The position numbers and the translations under genes were made by a program. From NCBI RefSeq assembly GCF_009800965.1, contig NZ_WUAF01000022.1:1-64000 (forward strand): 64,000 bases of DNA, given 5' to 3'. The DNA comes from Cognatazoarcus halotolerans (GTDB taxonomy: Bacteria > Pseudomonadota > Gammaproteobacteria > Burkholderiales > Rhodocyclaceae). This document shows positions 30,306-39,739 of the stretch, one piece after another. A model generated the notes under the pieces. That model saw only the letters and a list, made by a program, of their open reading frames with translations, did not search any database and was not told the DNA's origin. Each line of letters opens with the position of its first letter. Within the stretch, counting starts at the first letter, position 1.

Positions 30306-30434
30306 GCACTACCTCCGAGAAAACCCGTCATTGCCACCGTTCGTGATGGCTTCGAAGATGTATCTTCTGTCAAACGCAGCATTGTGCCGTGCACAACAAT
30401 CTGGTCAAGCCCGTGCTGCACCGTCGATCGGTTT

Positions 30435-31205
30435 TCACTCGCCGGCAAGTGCCGCGTCAATGAGACGGCGGGCAATGCTGACCCGATCCGGCAGCAAGGG
30501 CAGTGCCTCGCCCGAAAACCAGTCGGCGGCTTCGATTTCGTCGAGGTCGGGCGTCAGCGTCCCACCTGCGTAATCGGCAAAAAAAGCCACCATCAGCGAA
30601 TTGGGGAATGGCCAGGGCTGGCTGCGGAAGTAGCGCAGGTTGGCGATCTCGATACCGACTTCCTCCCGCACCTCGCGCACCGCGCATTCCTCCAGCGTCT
30701 CGCCGGGTTCGACGAAACCCGCCAGTGCGCTGAACACGCCCGGCTTGAAATGCGGGCTGCGCGCCAGCAGCAGCCTGTCGCCATCGCGTACCAGCACCAT
30801 CACCGCGGGTGAAATCCGGGGATAGGCGACCAGTCCGCAGTCGGGGCACTGCATCGCGAATTCGCCGCTCTTCATCGCGGTGGCGGTGCCGCAGCGACCG
30901 CAGAAGCGGTGCTGCGCCTGCCAGTCGAGCAACTGGTTGGCCCGGCCGGCAAGGGCAAAGACCTGGTCGCCGGCGAGCCTGAAAATCGATCGCAGGGGCG
31001 TCGCCTCGGCGGCGATTCCGGCGGGGAACTCCGCCACGTCGGCCGCGTAGCAGGGCAGCCCGGCAAGTTTGCCGACGAGGATTGCGCGCTCGGGCGCGCC
31101 GAAGTCGGCCGCGCGGCCCAGCGGGAAGATCTGGCCGTCGGCGTCGCCCACGGTGGTCAACAGGAGTTGCCCGCAGCGAAGAATCCAGAATCCGGGAGTG
31201 TTCAT
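30435..31205 (-). CDS. nudC: NAD(+)/RNA-cap diphosphatase NudC
   Basis: This 256-residue Nudix hydrolase splits NAD(H) and removes NAD caps from RNA. It has a zinc ribbon (CGRCG and CPDCG, about residues 102-120), a Nudix box GFVEPGETLEECAVREVREEVG and the NudC-specific SQPWPFPNSLM just after it. Length and order match the family. Confidence 0.95.
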   Translation of the reverse strand: MNTPGFWILRCGQLLLTTVGDADGQIFPLGRAADFGAPERAILVGKLAGLPCYAADVAEFPAGIAAEATPLRSIFRLAGDQVFALAGRANQLLDWQAQHRFCGRCGTATAMKSGEFAMQCPDCGLVAYPRISPAVMVLVRDGDRLLLARSPHFKPGVFSALAGFVEPGETLEECAVREVREEVGIEIANLRYFRSQPWPFPNSLMVAFFADYAGGTLTPDLDEIEAADWFSGEALPLLPDRVSIARRLIDAALAGE

Positions 31206-31272
31206 GGTGGCTGCCGAAATGCGTGTTGGACGAAAGCCGGGATCTTAAGGGATTGTCGCCTCCCCACCCGGC

Positions 31273-32040
31273 CTACAGGCTTGCCTGGTTCACCCGCCGC
31301 GACAATTCCTCCGCACTCTCCTTGCGCTCGCTGTAGCGCTCCACCAGGTAGGCGCCCACGTCGCGGGTCAACAGGGTGAACTTGACCAGTTCCTCCATCA
31401 CGTCGACCACCCGGTCGTAATAGGCCGATGGCTTCATGCGGTCGGCGTCGTCGAATTCGAGAAAGGCCTTGGCCACCGAGGACTGGTTGGGGATCGTCAG
31501 CATGCGCATCCAGCGTCCCAGCACGCGCATTTGGTTGACCGCGTTGAAGGACTGCGAGCCGCCGCTGACCTGCATCACCGCGAGAGTCTTGCCCTGGGTG
31601 GGGCGCACGGCACCGACCGACAGCGGAATCCAGTCTATCTGGGTCTTCATGATGCCGGTCATGGCACCGTGGCGTTCCGGCGAACACCACACCATGCCTT
31701 CGGCCCAAAGGGTCAGTTCGCGCAGCTCCACTACTTTTGGATGCGTCTCCGGTGCGTCGTCCGGCAGTGGCAAGCCGCTCGGGTTGAAGATCCGGACCTC
31801 GGCGCCCATCGCGCGCAGCAGCCGTGCGGCTTCCTCGGTCAGCAGACGGCTGAATGAGCGCTTGCGCAGTGAGCCGTACAGCAAGAGGATGCGTGGCGGA
31901 TGCATGCTGCTCTGTCCGGCCCGCAATTGCGCGGGGTCGGGTACCCGGAAAAGGTCGGCTTGGATGTTGGGAAGCTCGTGGAGATGTTCGGGCATGGCTC
32001 GGATCGGCGGCTGGTCGGAATCGGTCAAAGTATCTCCCAT
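31273..32040 (-). CDS. ArsH-like NADPH-dependent FMN reductase
   Basis: This 255-residue flavodoxin-fold protein shows the phosphate-binding [33 protein letters not shown] and the typical ArsH start ([13 protein letters not shown]). ArsH proteins reduce FMN with NADPH and oxidise trivalent organoarsenicals. No ars genes are near, so a general flavin or quinone reductase role is possible. The ATG at 32040 is chosen; a second ATG at 31995 is possible. Confidence 0.82.
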   Translation of the reverse strand: MGDTLTDSDQPPIRAMPEHLHELPNIQADLFRVPDPAQLRAGQSSMHPPRILLLYGSLRKRSFSRLLTEEAARLLRAMGAEVRIFNPSGLPLPDDAPETHPKVVELRELTLWAEGMVWCSPERHGAMTGIMKTQIDWIPLSVGAVRPTQGKTLAVMQVSGGSQSFNAVNQMRVLGRWMRMLTIPNQSSVAKAFLEFDDADRMKPSAYYDRVVDVMEELVKFTLLTRDVGAYLVERYSERKESAEELSRRVNQASL

Positions 32041-32261
32041 GCAGCGGACGTCGCGAAACCGTGTTGCCGTGGTGCGCACCGGCCGCCGGCTCGCGCAGGC
32101 GAAGGGCGGTGTCCCGATCGGGGCGCCTGCCGGCCGACTTCCGGATCGGCGGCCTGCGCTGCCTGCCCCAAGGGTGCTTTTGATGCACTTTTAATGCGCT
32201 GTTTTTTCTCAAGTTTTTGACTTGAGAGTCGTTGTTCCTGCGGAGACAGAAGGGGGAGCAC

Positions 32262-32780
32262 ATGAAAAGAGCCATTGTGCCGACACAGGCCGAGCGGGTG
32301 ATGCGGGACGATGATTTCATCGTTTCCAAGACCGACCCGAAAGGCATCATCACTTACGGCAATCCGATCTTCGTCGAGTTTTCCGGTTACACCGAAGACG
32401 AGCTCATCGGCACCCAGCACAACATCATCCGTCACCCGGACATGCCGCGCTCGGCCTTCAAGCTGGCGTGGGACACCATCGCCTCGGGCAGGGAGTTCTT
32501 TGCGTATGTGAAGAACATGTCCAAGGACGGTGGCTTTTACTGGGTGTTTGCCCACATTTCGCCCGACCTCGACGCAGACGGCCGCATCATCGGCTACTCC
32601 TCAGTCCGTCGGTGTCCGAAGCGCAGCGCGATCGAAGCGATTGCGGCGGTCTATGCGCGGATGCTCGCCGCCGAGAAAGCCGCCGGAGCCCGGAATGCGA
32701 TCGCGGCCGGGACGCAGGTGCTGGTGGAGGTGATGAGCCGGGAGGGAATGAGCTATGAAGAACTCGTCTTCGCGGTTTGA
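32262..32780 (+). CDS. Aer-like PAS-domain protein
   Basis: This 172-residue soluble protein is a single PAS domain of the FAD-binding Aer type ([27 protein letters not shown] in parts, then [19 protein letters not shown]) followed by a short helix. E. coli Aer senses redox and energy state with this domain fused to a signalling domain. Here the signalling domain is encoded by the next gene, which overlaps it by 26 bases. GGGGGAG precedes ATG 32262. Confidence 0.87.
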   Translation: MKRAIVPTQAERVMRDDDFIVSKTDPKGIITYGNPIFVEFSGYTEDELIGTQHNIIRHPDMPRSAFKLAWDTIASGREFFAYVKNMSKDGGFYWVFAHISPDLDADGRIIGYSSVRRCPKRSAIEAIAAVYARMLAAEKAAGARNAIAAGTQVLVEVMSREGMSYEELVFAV

Positions 32781-34041
32781 CCGACGCGTCGTCGTGCTTC
32801 TCCTGATCATCGCCGGTGGTGGCGCGGCGTTTTGGCTGGCGTGGGTCGGGGCCGTGACGCTCGGCGCCGCGGCGGCCGTGCTGATGTGGCCCGATCGTGC
32901 GCGGCGCAGCGAACTCGCCGAACTCGATACCCTGCTGCAGGCAGTGGGCGCGGGGCGGCTGACCAATCGTCTTCCGCACGCGTTTGCAGACCCCACGCTC
33001 GAAGTCATGCGTGTCAATTTGAACTCGGCGCTGGACCAGACCGAAACGGCGTTTCGCGAAATACTCGGAGGAATGGATGCCGGCACCAGCCACCGCCACT
33101 GGCGCCGGCTGCAGACCACCGGCCTGCACGGCATCTTCTCGCGGGTGCTTGACCAGATGCAGGGCATGCTCGACGGTCTCGAGGCCGCCCAGGTCACGGT
33201 GGCGCGCGAGGCCTTGCTGTCGCGCATCTTCATGCGCTCGGAAAAGGGCTTGTCGAAGGCCATCCGGCAGGTCAGCCAGTCGCTCGGCGATGTCAGCAAC
33301 CAGGCCAGCGAATCGGGTGCCATCGCCAATGCCTTTTCCCGTTCGGCCCAGACCATGTCGGAGGCGGCCGAACGCATGTCCGCCGCCCTCGGACAGGCCG
33401 AGAGTTCGGCCAGTCACGGTACCCATGCGGTCGCCGACCTGTCGGCCAAAGCCGAGGCGATCCGCAGCTTTACCGGCAACATCGACAACATCGCCAAACA
33501 GACCAATCTGCTGGCCTTGAATGCCTCGATCGAAGCGGCGCGCGCGGGGGAGTCCGGTCGCGGTTTCGCCGTGGTGGCCGACGAAGTGCGCTCGCTTGCG
33601 GACGAATCGAAGCGCTCGGCGGAGGAGATCGCCCGGGCCATCAATGCGATGGGTGAGTCGATGAGTTCGGCGATTGCGCAGATCGGCCAGCTTAGCGGGG
33701 CGGTCTCGCAGGCACGTCAAACCGCCGACGAATTCGGCCAGGAGCTTGCGGAGTCGGCGACCTCGGCACGCAAGGTCGGCGCCATGACGGCAAATATCGC
33801 CACGGGCGCCGATGCGATGGAGTCGTCGATGAAGGTCGTCGCCATGGCGCAGAAAGCGCGCGCCGACGCCAACCAGATCATCAACGGAGAATCGGTCGAA
33901 TCGCTCGAGCTCACCGACATGGAACTCGAAGCGGTCAGGATTGCGGCGAACCGGCGCTGGATCAGGGACGATGGCGATCAGAAACAGATCATCGAAATCT
34001 ACGAGCGGCTGTTCGCCCATCTCGAGGAGCAGATGCGCTGA
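32755..34041 (+). CDS. Methyl-accepting chemotaxis protein, partner of the PAS protein
   Basis: This 428-residue protein has two closely spaced N-terminal membrane helices (about 11-47) with almost no periplasmic loop, a helical linker and a chemoreceptor signalling domain. The tip is [16 protein letters not shown] followed by [15 protein letters not shown]. The absence of a periplasmic sensor fits an energy sensor that takes its input from the separate PAS protein. The C-terminal tail (about 385-428) is unusual for the family. ATG 32755 lies inside the preceding gene behind GGAGG. Confidence 0.9.
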   Translation: MKNSSSRFDRRVVVLLLIIAGGGAAFWLAWVGAVTLGAAAAVLMWPDRARRSELAELDTLLQAVGAGRLTNRLPHAFADPTLEVMRVNLNSALDQTETAFREILGGMDAGTSHRHWRRLQTTGLHGIFSRVLDQMQGMLDGLEAAQVTVAREALLSRIFMRSEKGLSKAIRQVSQSLGDVSNQASESGAIANAFSRSAQTMSEAAERMSAALGQAESSASHGTHAVADLSAKAEAIRSFTGNIDNIAKQTNLLALNASIEAARAGESGRGFAVVADEVRSLADESKRSAEEIARAINAMGESMSSAIAQIGQLSGAVSQARQTADEFGQELAESATSARKVGAMTANIATGADAMESSMKVVAMAQKARADANQIINGESVESLELTDMELEAVRIAANRRWIRDDGDQKQIIEIYERLFAHLEEQMR

Positions 34042-34217
34042 GGCATCCCGCCTCGCGCGCTGCCGCGGGGCGTCCGGGTGCGGCCCCCGGCGGCAGGCGA
34101 TGCGTTCGAGGTGACCGGCGCGCACCGCCGGACGGATGTTCGCAGTAGCCGATCGTGACATTCCTCTCTGCCTGCCCGACGTGGGCCGGCTCACCGAAGT
34201 CACCGGCGCGAGCCGCG

Positions 34218-35522
34218 CTATGGTTCGTCCGTCACGACCGGGCTGGGTTGAATGGCGGTTTCCGGGGATTTGCCAAGGCTGTATTCGCCGCGCGCGAGTC
34301 GGGTCATTGCACAGGCAAAGCCGCTGACGCCCGATCCAGTAAAGAACAGGCAGGGTTTGCCGGTGCGCTTGCAGTGGCGTTTGATCTGGTAATAGGCGAC
34401 ATGGCTGACACAGTCGGTCGGACACAGCACTGCGTCGGCGCCGCCGATGAGTTCGGGCAGCCTGGCGAGACCCTGCTCCAGGCCGCCGTCGTGATACAGC
34501 AGGCGGACCCCGAGCCGCTCGGCGAGTTGCCGGTACTGGGTCACCAGCGAGTTGCGACCGCCGACGTAGAGCACGCAACCGTGCGGCGGGCCGAGCGGGC
34601 AGGCGCCGCAGCCGCCATGCGCGGCATCGGTGCCGGTGCTGCGGTTGATCGTGAGCAGAAAGTCCTCGAGCGTCTCCAGCTCGGCTTGTGCCGCATCGCG
34701 CGCCTTGTGAGCCGCGGCCAGCTCGGTGCGCAGGGCAGCCAGAGTCTCGTCCAGCCCCGTCGCCCGGCGGGCGGCCCTTACCAGGCCTTCGTGGGAGACC
34801 TGCATGGCCGTCATGCGGCGGCCCAGGTCGACCATGATCTGACCCGATTCGAAGGCTTCGAGGCGGCGACGAAGATCGGCAAGGCCGGCGAGTGCCTCGT
34901 CACGCTCGGCCAATTGATGCGCCGAGGCGGCAAGCGCGGTGTCGCGCTTGGCGAGTTGCCGCTGATAGCGCGCGCGTTCGTCGGCAAGGGTTCGGCGCAG
35001 CGTCGCGGCTTCCTGTTCGAGTTCGGCCAGTCGGCGGCTGTCGGCGGCCTGCCCGGCGCCGACCTGGTGCGAGAGCATGTGGACGTCGGCGAAGGCGATG
35101 TCGCGGGTTTCCGCGGAAGTCGCCTTGTGGCTGTACAACGCCCATAGCGGGCCAGCCACCTGGCCTCCCGACAGGCAGCGCTTCCAGGTTTGCCGAACCG
35201 CTTCGTCGGTGCGCAGTGCGGCGAAGCGATCGACCGACAGTTTGTAGCGTTTGTCGAGCAGACGCTGCAGTCCCTCCGACACCGGATTGCGGCTGAGAGA
35301 CCAGTTGACCGCTTCGACGTGGGTGTCGAACACGTCGGCCGCGGACGCGGTGAAGCCGAAGCGGTGGGCGATCTTGCGCAGTTCTTCTGCGGGGATGCAG
35401 GTGCCGATCAGCGGGCAATGATGCTTTTCCTCGAGTTCCCACAGCTTGCGACGCTTTGGGCCGGTCGCCGTCGCGAGGCCAGGCGTGCCGGCCGCGGGCG
35501 ACGTGGTGCGATCATTCGTCAT
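34218..35522 (-). CDS. DUF2325-domain protein with a coiled-coil middle
   Basis: This 434-residue protein has three parts: an N-terminal region with HCPLIGTCIPAEELRK, a long coiled coil (about 165-290), and a C-terminal DUF2325 domain (about 325-410). The last holds VLYVGGRNSLVTQYRQLAE, DAVLCPTDCVSHVAYYQIKRHCK and a CGACPLGPPHGC cluster that could bind a metal. Its function is unknown. The ATG at 35522 overlaps the stop of the 68-aa gene (ATGA), so the genes form an operon. The upstream Fur-box-like site suggests iron control. Confidence 0.78.
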   Translation of the reverse strand: MTNDRTTSPAAGTPGLATATGPKRRKLWELEEKHHCPLIGTCIPAEELRKIAHRFGFTASAADVFDTHVEAVNWSLSRNPVSEGLQRLLDKRYKLSVDRFAALRTDEAVRQTWKRCLSGGQVAGPLWALYSHKATSAETRDIAFADVHMLSHQVGAGQAADSRRLAELEQEAATLRRTLADERARYQRQLAKRDTALAASAHQLAERDEALAGLADLRRRLEAFESGQIMVDLGRRMTAMQVSHEGLVRAARRATGLDETLAALRTELAAAHKARDAAQAELETLEDFLLTINRSTGTDAAHGGCGACPLGPPHGCVLYVGGRNSLVTQYRQLAERLGVRLLYHDGGLEQGLARLPELIGGADAVLCPTDCVSHVAYYQIKRHCKRTGKPCLFFTGSGVSGFACAMTRLARGEYSLGKSPETAIQPSPVVTDEP

Positions 35523-35725
35523 GCACATGTGCGGGCACTGTCCGGGGTGTCGCGAAGGGCTTCGCCGGCCGCGTCGAACAGCGCGCGGCTTCCTGCGTCG
35601 ATATTTTCGTCGTCGGCGAGCCGGTCGAGCAGGTCGGCTGCACGGTGGGCTGCATGTGGGCAGCCGGTGTGCCAGTGGGTGAGCACCTGGGTCAGGGCGC
35701 CGACATAGAGCGGATTCGGGTTCAT
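35519..35725 (-). CDS. Small conserved-looking protein of unknown function
   Basis: This 68-residue protein (start MNPNPLYVGALTQVLTHWH) is His- and Asp/Ala-rich with no membrane segment or signal. I do not recognise it. AAGGAG lies seven bases upstream of its ATG at 35725. It is translationally coupled to the DUF2325 gene by an ATGA overlap, which argues that it is real. Confidence 0.7.
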   Translation of the reverse strand: MNPNPLYVGALTQVLTHWHTGCPHAAHRAADLLDRLADDENIDAGSRALFDAAGEALRDTPDSARTCA

Positions 35726-35783
35726 TTCGGACTCCTTGGAGCGTGGGGCGGATTCTGGCAGGGGGGCCGGGGGGCCCGGGTGT

Positions 35784-35858
35784 TCATTGCAGGCTGCCGA
35801 ACAGCGTCGCCCACAGGAGCAGGGCGACGATGCCGGTCGTGAGAAACATGCTGCGCAT
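35784..35858 (-). CDS. 24-residue single-span membrane peptide
   Basis: This short frame encodes MRSMFLTTGIVALLLWATLF followed by GSLQ, a single hydrophobic span with a basic N-terminus. CAGGAG lies ten bases before its ATG. It is the first frame after the Fur-box-like site and precedes the 68-aa gene by 58 bases. The good ribosome binding site and operon position suggest a real microprotein; homology is not known to me. Confidence 0.55.
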   Translation of the reverse strand: MRSMFLTTGIVALLLWATLFGSLQ

Positions 35859-35918
35859 CGGGGGCGTGTCTCCTGAGATCGGTCGTGGGGAACTCTAACT
35901 GACCAGAAATATAAAGTA

Positions 35919-35937
35919 AACGAGAATCATTCGTATT
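35919..35937. promoter_or_regulatory. Fur-box-like operator
   Basis: AACGAGAATCATTCGTATT contains the GAGAATCATT core of proteobacterial Fur boxes and the palindrome GAATCATTC. It lies 61 bases upstream of the 24-aa frame (minus strand) and 60 upstream of livH (plus strand). The surrounding bases are AT-rich (AAATATAAAGTAAA), as expected for a promoter. Which direction it controls is not certain. Confidence 0.65.
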
Positions 35938-35996
35938 TGTGGGGCAATGATGTCGAATCCGCTGCAGCTCGCCCGCGAACGGTTATTCTCGCGGCC

Positions 35997-36860
35997 ATGT
36001 TCGCGCAAGTTCTCACCAGTGGCATCGCGACCGGCTGCGTCTATGGGCTGGTTGCGCTGTCTTTCGTACTGATCTACAAGGCGACCGGAACGGTGAGTTT
36101 CATGCAGGGCGAGTTGCTCATGCTCGGAGCCTTCGCCGCCGTATTTGCGCATGACGGCCTTGGCTGGCCGCTTTTGCTGGCGTTTGCGGGGGCGGTGGCG
36201 GCGATGTTCGCGCTCGGTGCGCTGCTCGAGCGGAGCGTGTTGCGACGGGCGATCGGGCAAGCCCATCTCACCGCGCTGCTGCTGACCTTCGGTCTCGGCA
36301 TGGTGCTGCGTGGCGCGGTCACCGCGGTGCCGGCCGCTACCCACGAGATGCACCGCCTGCCGCTGCCCTTCGCCGGAGAGCACATCGCGTTCGGCGCGGT
36401 GGTGGTGGCCGGCGAACACCTCGTGGTGATCCTTGCCACCGCGCTGCTGTGCCTCGGCCTCGGCCTGTTCTTCCGCTTCAGCCGGGCCGGGCTGGCGCTG
36501 CGGGCCTGCTCGGAGAATCCGCGCGTGGCGGCGCTGATGGGGGTGTCGGTGAATGGCATGCATACGCTCGCCTGGGCGCTCGGCGCCGCATTGGCCGCCT
36601 GCGCCGGCCTGCTGCTGGCGCCGATGACCTTCGTCTTCCCGGGCATGGGGCTGATCGCGCTGAAGGCCTTTCCGGCCGCGGTGCTGGGAGGCATGAGCAG
36701 TCTAGCCGGGGCGCTGGCGGGCGGGCTCTTCCTCGGCGTGGTCGAGGCTATCGCGGGGCTGTACCTGCCCGAAGGGGTCAAGGATGCAACCGCGTACGCG
36801 CTGCTGCTGGTGGCGCTGCTGGTGTTTCCGCGCGGCCTGTTCGTAACGAGGGGCGCGTGA
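35997..36860 (+). CDS. livH: Branched-chain-amino-acid-type ABC permease LivH
   Basis: This 287-residue permease has about eight membrane segments. GCVYGLVALSFVLIYKATGTVSFMQGE at the start and LRACSENPRVAALMGVSV in the EAA-like loop mark it as LivH. ATG 35997 is chosen because the first helix then begins normally; an upstream in-frame start at 35937 lies at the Fur-like box. It is followed by livM and a binding protein gene but no ATPase genes. Confidence 0.88.
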   Translation: MFAQVLTSGIATGCVYGLVALSFVLIYKATGTVSFMQGELLMLGAFAAVFAHDGLGWPLLLAFAGAVAAMFALGALLERSVLRRAIGQAHLTALLLTFGLGMVLRGAVTAVPAATHEMHRLPLPFAGEHIAFGAVVVAGEHLVVILATALLCLGLGLFFRFSRAGLALRACSENPRVAALMGVSVNGMHTLAWALGAALAACAGLLLAPMTFVFPGMGLIALKAFPAAVLGGMSSLAGALAGGLFLGVVEAIAGLYLPEGVKDATAYALLLVALLVFPRGLFVTRGA

Positions 36861-37807
36861 TGAAGGCGCTGCTGACGGCCGCGGTACTGGGAATGGTGGC
36901 GGTCGCCCTGCTCGGTGCGGACTATGCGCTCAGTCAGTCCGCCTTCGTCGCGACTTGGGCGATCGCCGGCCTGGGCCTCAGTCTGATCGTCGGTCAGGCG
37001 GGGCAGATCTCGCTCGGCCATGGGGCCTTTCTGGGAATCGGCGCCTATGTCGAAGGCCTGCTTGCGGTGGCCGGCTGGCCACCTTGGGTCTCGGCACCGG
37101 CTGCCGTCGCGCTGGCCGCGGCCGCAGGCTGGGTGGCGAGCCTGCCCGGACGGCGGCTCGGCGGCATGGCTTTCGCCATGAGCACGCTGGCGATTGCGCT
37201 GCTGGTGGAAGAGGGCCTGGTGCGCTGGGAAAGCGTCACCGGCGGCGCCGCCGGGCTTGCGGTTCCGTCGCTGCGAATCGCCGGGCAGGTGATCAGCGGC
37301 CCGCTCGGACAGTCCCTGGTCAGCACGGCCTTGCTGATCGTCGCATACGCCTGCTGCCGACGCTGGGTCGCCTCGCGCATCGGGCGGGCCTGGCGGGCGG
37401 TGCGCGAGGATGAGGCCGCGGCGGCGGCGGTGGGCATCGATTGCGGCGCGCTGCGCAGCCTGGCCTTCGTACTTGGTGCCGGTCTGGCCGGGCTGGCCGG
37501 GGTGCTGTACGCGCACTGGCTGGCCTACCTGAGCCCGGAACAGTTCGGCCTGCAGCTTTCCTTCGAACTCCTCATGCTGGTCTTCATCGGCGGCGCGGCG
37601 CGGCTCGCCGGGGCGCTGTGGGGCGCGGCGGTGATCGTTGCCCTGCCCCAGCTGATCTCGCTGTTCACCGATGCGCTGCCGGCGCGCTGGGGTAGCGCAT
37701 CGGGTGTCGAAACCTTGGCCTTCGGGCTGCTGATCGTGCTGATCATCCTGCTGCGGCCGGCAGGCATTGCAGGCGAGCGGCGACAAGCGGGTCGCGAGGC
37801 GGGATAA
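36860..37807 (+). CDS. livM: Branched-chain-amino-acid-type ABC permease LivM
   Basis: This 315-residue permease shows the LivM signature GLSLIVGQAGQISLGHGAFLGIGAY and the EAA loop WRAVREDEAAAAAVGIDCGALR. The ATG at 36860 overlaps the livH stop. No ATPase domain is fused to it, unlike the LivH-LivM-LivG fusion at 1072-3927. Confidence 0.9.
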   Translation: MKALLTAAVLGMVAVALLGADYALSQSAFVATWAIAGLGLSLIVGQAGQISLGHGAFLGIGAYVEGLLAVAGWPPWVSAPAAVALAAAAGWVASLPGRRLGGMAFAMSTLAIALLVEEGLVRWESVTGGAAGLAVPSLRIAGQVISGPLGQSLVSTALLIVAYACCRRWVASRIGRAWRAVREDEAAAAAVGIDCGALRSLAFVLGAGLAGLAGVLYAHWLAYLSPEQFGLQLSFELLMLVFIGGAARLAGALWGAAVIVALPQLISLFTDALPARWGSASGVETLAFGLLIVLIILLRPAGIAGERRQAGREAG

Positions 37808-37849
37808 TCTTCCCGGCTTGCAGCGCATTACAACGACAGAGAGACGACG

Positions 37850-39010
37850 ATGAAGAAACTCCTCGCCCTGCTGGGCACCTGCCTGGCACTGGCCTGCGCT
37901 GGCGCCACCGCCGCCACGCCCGGCGTCACCGCCGAGCAGATCCGTGTGGCCACCATCCAGGACCTGTCCGGCCCGATCGCGATCCTCGGCGCACCGATCC
38001 GCGACGGCATGGCGATGCGCTTCGACGAGGAAAACGACCGTGGCGGCATCTTCGGTCGCAAGCTGCGTCTCGTCGTGGAGGACAGCGGCTACGATCCCAA
38101 GAAGGCGGTGCTGGCGACCCGCAAGCTGCTGCAGCGCGATGGCGTGTTTGCCTTCCTCGGCGATCTCGGCACCCCGGTGGTGATGGCCACCATGCCGCTC
38201 ATCATCGAGGCCGGGCGGCCCCACATGTTCCCGTTCTCGCCACATGCGGCCACCTACCAGCCGCTCGATCCGCTCAAGTTCCAGCTCTTCGCGCCCTACC
38301 AGGACTACATGAACGCAGCGGTACGGCAAATGGTGACCAGCAACGGCTACAAGCGCGTCGGCCTGCTGTACCAGGACGACGATTACGGCCTCGAGGTCAT
38401 GAAGGGCGTCGAGGCGGGGCTCGCGCAGCTCGGCCAGAAGCTCGTCGAGAAGACCAGCTACAAGCGCGGCGCCACCGATTTCGCCAGCCAGATCGCACGT
38501 CTGCGCGCCGCCGGCTGCGACCTGGTGGTGCTCGCCACGGTGGTGCGCGAGACTGTCGGTGCGGTTAGCGAGGCGCGCAAGGTGGGCTGGAACGTGGACA
38601 TGCTGGTCACCGCTTCGGGCTATTCGGCACAGACTCACGAACTGGGCGGCAAGGCGATGGAAGGCCTCTACGGGGTGAGCGTGATGCCGCACCCCTACGC
38701 GGCTGGTGCGAATGACCGCCTGTTCGAATGGATCGAGCGTTACCGCACCCGTTACGATGCCGACCCCAACGTGTGGAGCGTGATGGGCTACAACGTCGCT
38801 GACGTGTTCATCCAGGGGCTGCGCGGCGCCGGCCGCGATCTCACCGTCGAGCGCTTCGTGCATGCCATGGAAGGCCTCTCCACCACCCGGGATTTCTTCG
38901 GCGGACCGGCCTATCATTTCAGCGCGCAGGACCACCTCGGCAACCGCCACGGGCGCCTTGCGCGCATCGAAGGCGGCAAGTGGGTGCTGATCAGTGACTA
39001 CCTCAAGTAA
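37850..39010 (+). CDS. livK: Branched-chain-amino-acid-type ABC substrate-binding protein LivK
   Basis: This 386-residue periplasmic binding protein has a signal peptide (cleaved near GATAATPG) and the type I periplasmic-binding fold: IRVATIQDLSGPIAILGAPIRDG at the N-terminus, RKLLQRDGVFAFLGDLGTP and KRVGLLYQDDDYGLEV. It completes the livHM set. The ligand could be an amino acid or an aromatic or other carboxylate. Confidence 0.88.
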   Translation: MKKLLALLGTCLALACAGATAATPGVTAEQIRVATIQDLSGPIAILGAPIRDGMAMRFDEENDRGGIFGRKLRLVVEDSGYDPKKAVLATRKLLQRDGVFAFLGDLGTPVVMATMPLIIEAGRPHMFPFSPHAATYQPLDPLKFQLFAPYQDYMNAAVRQMVTSNGYKRVGLLYQDDDYGLEVMKGVEAGLAQLGQKLVEKTSYKRGATDFASQIARLRAAGCDLVVLATVVRETVGAVSEARKVGWNVDMLVTASGYSAQTHELGGKAMEGLYGVSVMPHPYAAGANDRLFEWIERYRTRYDADPNVWSVMGYNVADVFIQGLRGAGRDLTVERFVHAMEGLSTTRDFFGGPAYHFSAQDHLGNRHGRLARIEGGKWVLISDYLK

Positions 39011-39042
39011 GCTGGGGCCCTTGCCGCCGCGAGCCTGAACCG

Positions 39043-39669
39043 ATGAGCCAGAAGCCCCCCACCATCACCGTCGCCTTTACCGGTGCTTCCGGCATGCCCT
39101 ACGGCCTGCGTCTGGTCGAATGCTTGCTGGCCGCCGGCTGCCGGGTGTGGCTGCTGTATTCGCAGGTGGCGCAGGTGGTCGCCCGCCAGGAGCTCGACTG
39201 GGCGCTGCCGGGCCGGGCCGCCGAGGTCGAGGCCGAGCTGGCGGCGCGCTTCGCCAGCGCGCCGGACCAGCTGCGGGTATTCGGCCGCGAGGAATGGTTT
39301 GCACCGCCGGCCTCCGGCTCGAACCCGCCGGACGCGATGGTGGTGTGCCCCTGCACCATGGGCACGCTGGCAGCGATCGCCGCGGGCATGAGCCAAAACC
39401 TCATCGAGCGCGCCGCCGACGTGGTCATCAAGGAGGGGCGCAAGCTGGTGCTGGTGCCGCGCGAGACGCCGTTTTCGGCGATCCACCTCGAGAACATGCT
39501 CAAGCTCGCGCGGCTCGGTGTCTGCATCCTGCCGCCGAGTCCGGGCTTCTATCACCATCCCAGGACGGTGGAAGATCTGGTCGATTTCGTGGTGGCGCGG
39601 GTGCTCGACCAGCTCGGCGTGGCGCACCAGCTCATGGCCCGCTGGGGCGAGGCGCCATCCGAAGGCTGA
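39043..39669 (+). CDS. ubiX: Flavin prenyltransferase UbiX
   Basis: This 208-residue enzyme prenylates FMN to make the cofactor of UbiD-type decarboxylases, used in ubiquinone synthesis and aromatic acid metabolism. It shows the FMN-binding GASGMPYGLRLVE, VCPCTMGTLAAIAAGMSQNLIERAADV, KLVLVPRETPFSAIHLENM and PPSPGFYHHP. No ubiD gene is adjacent. Confidence 0.95.
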   Translation: MSQKPPTITVAFTGASGMPYGLRLVECLLAAGCRVWLLYSQVAQVVARQELDWALPGRAAEVEAELAARFASAPDQLRVFGREEWFAPPASGSNPPDAMVVCPCTMGTLAAIAAGMSQNLIERAADVVIKEGRKLVLVPRETPFSAIHLENMLKLARLGVCILPPSPGFYHHPRTVEDLVDFVVARVLDQLGVAHQLMARWGEAPSEG

Positions 39670-39739
39670 ACCCGTGCGGTGACCATGCTGTCCGAGTGCA
39701 GGTCTGCATGGATGCAGATTCAACAGGATCACCGATATC

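Noticed and set aside
36074-38950. 958-codon frame on the minus strand
   Set aside because: Antisense to livH, livM and livK with low-complexity composition; a shadow frame.
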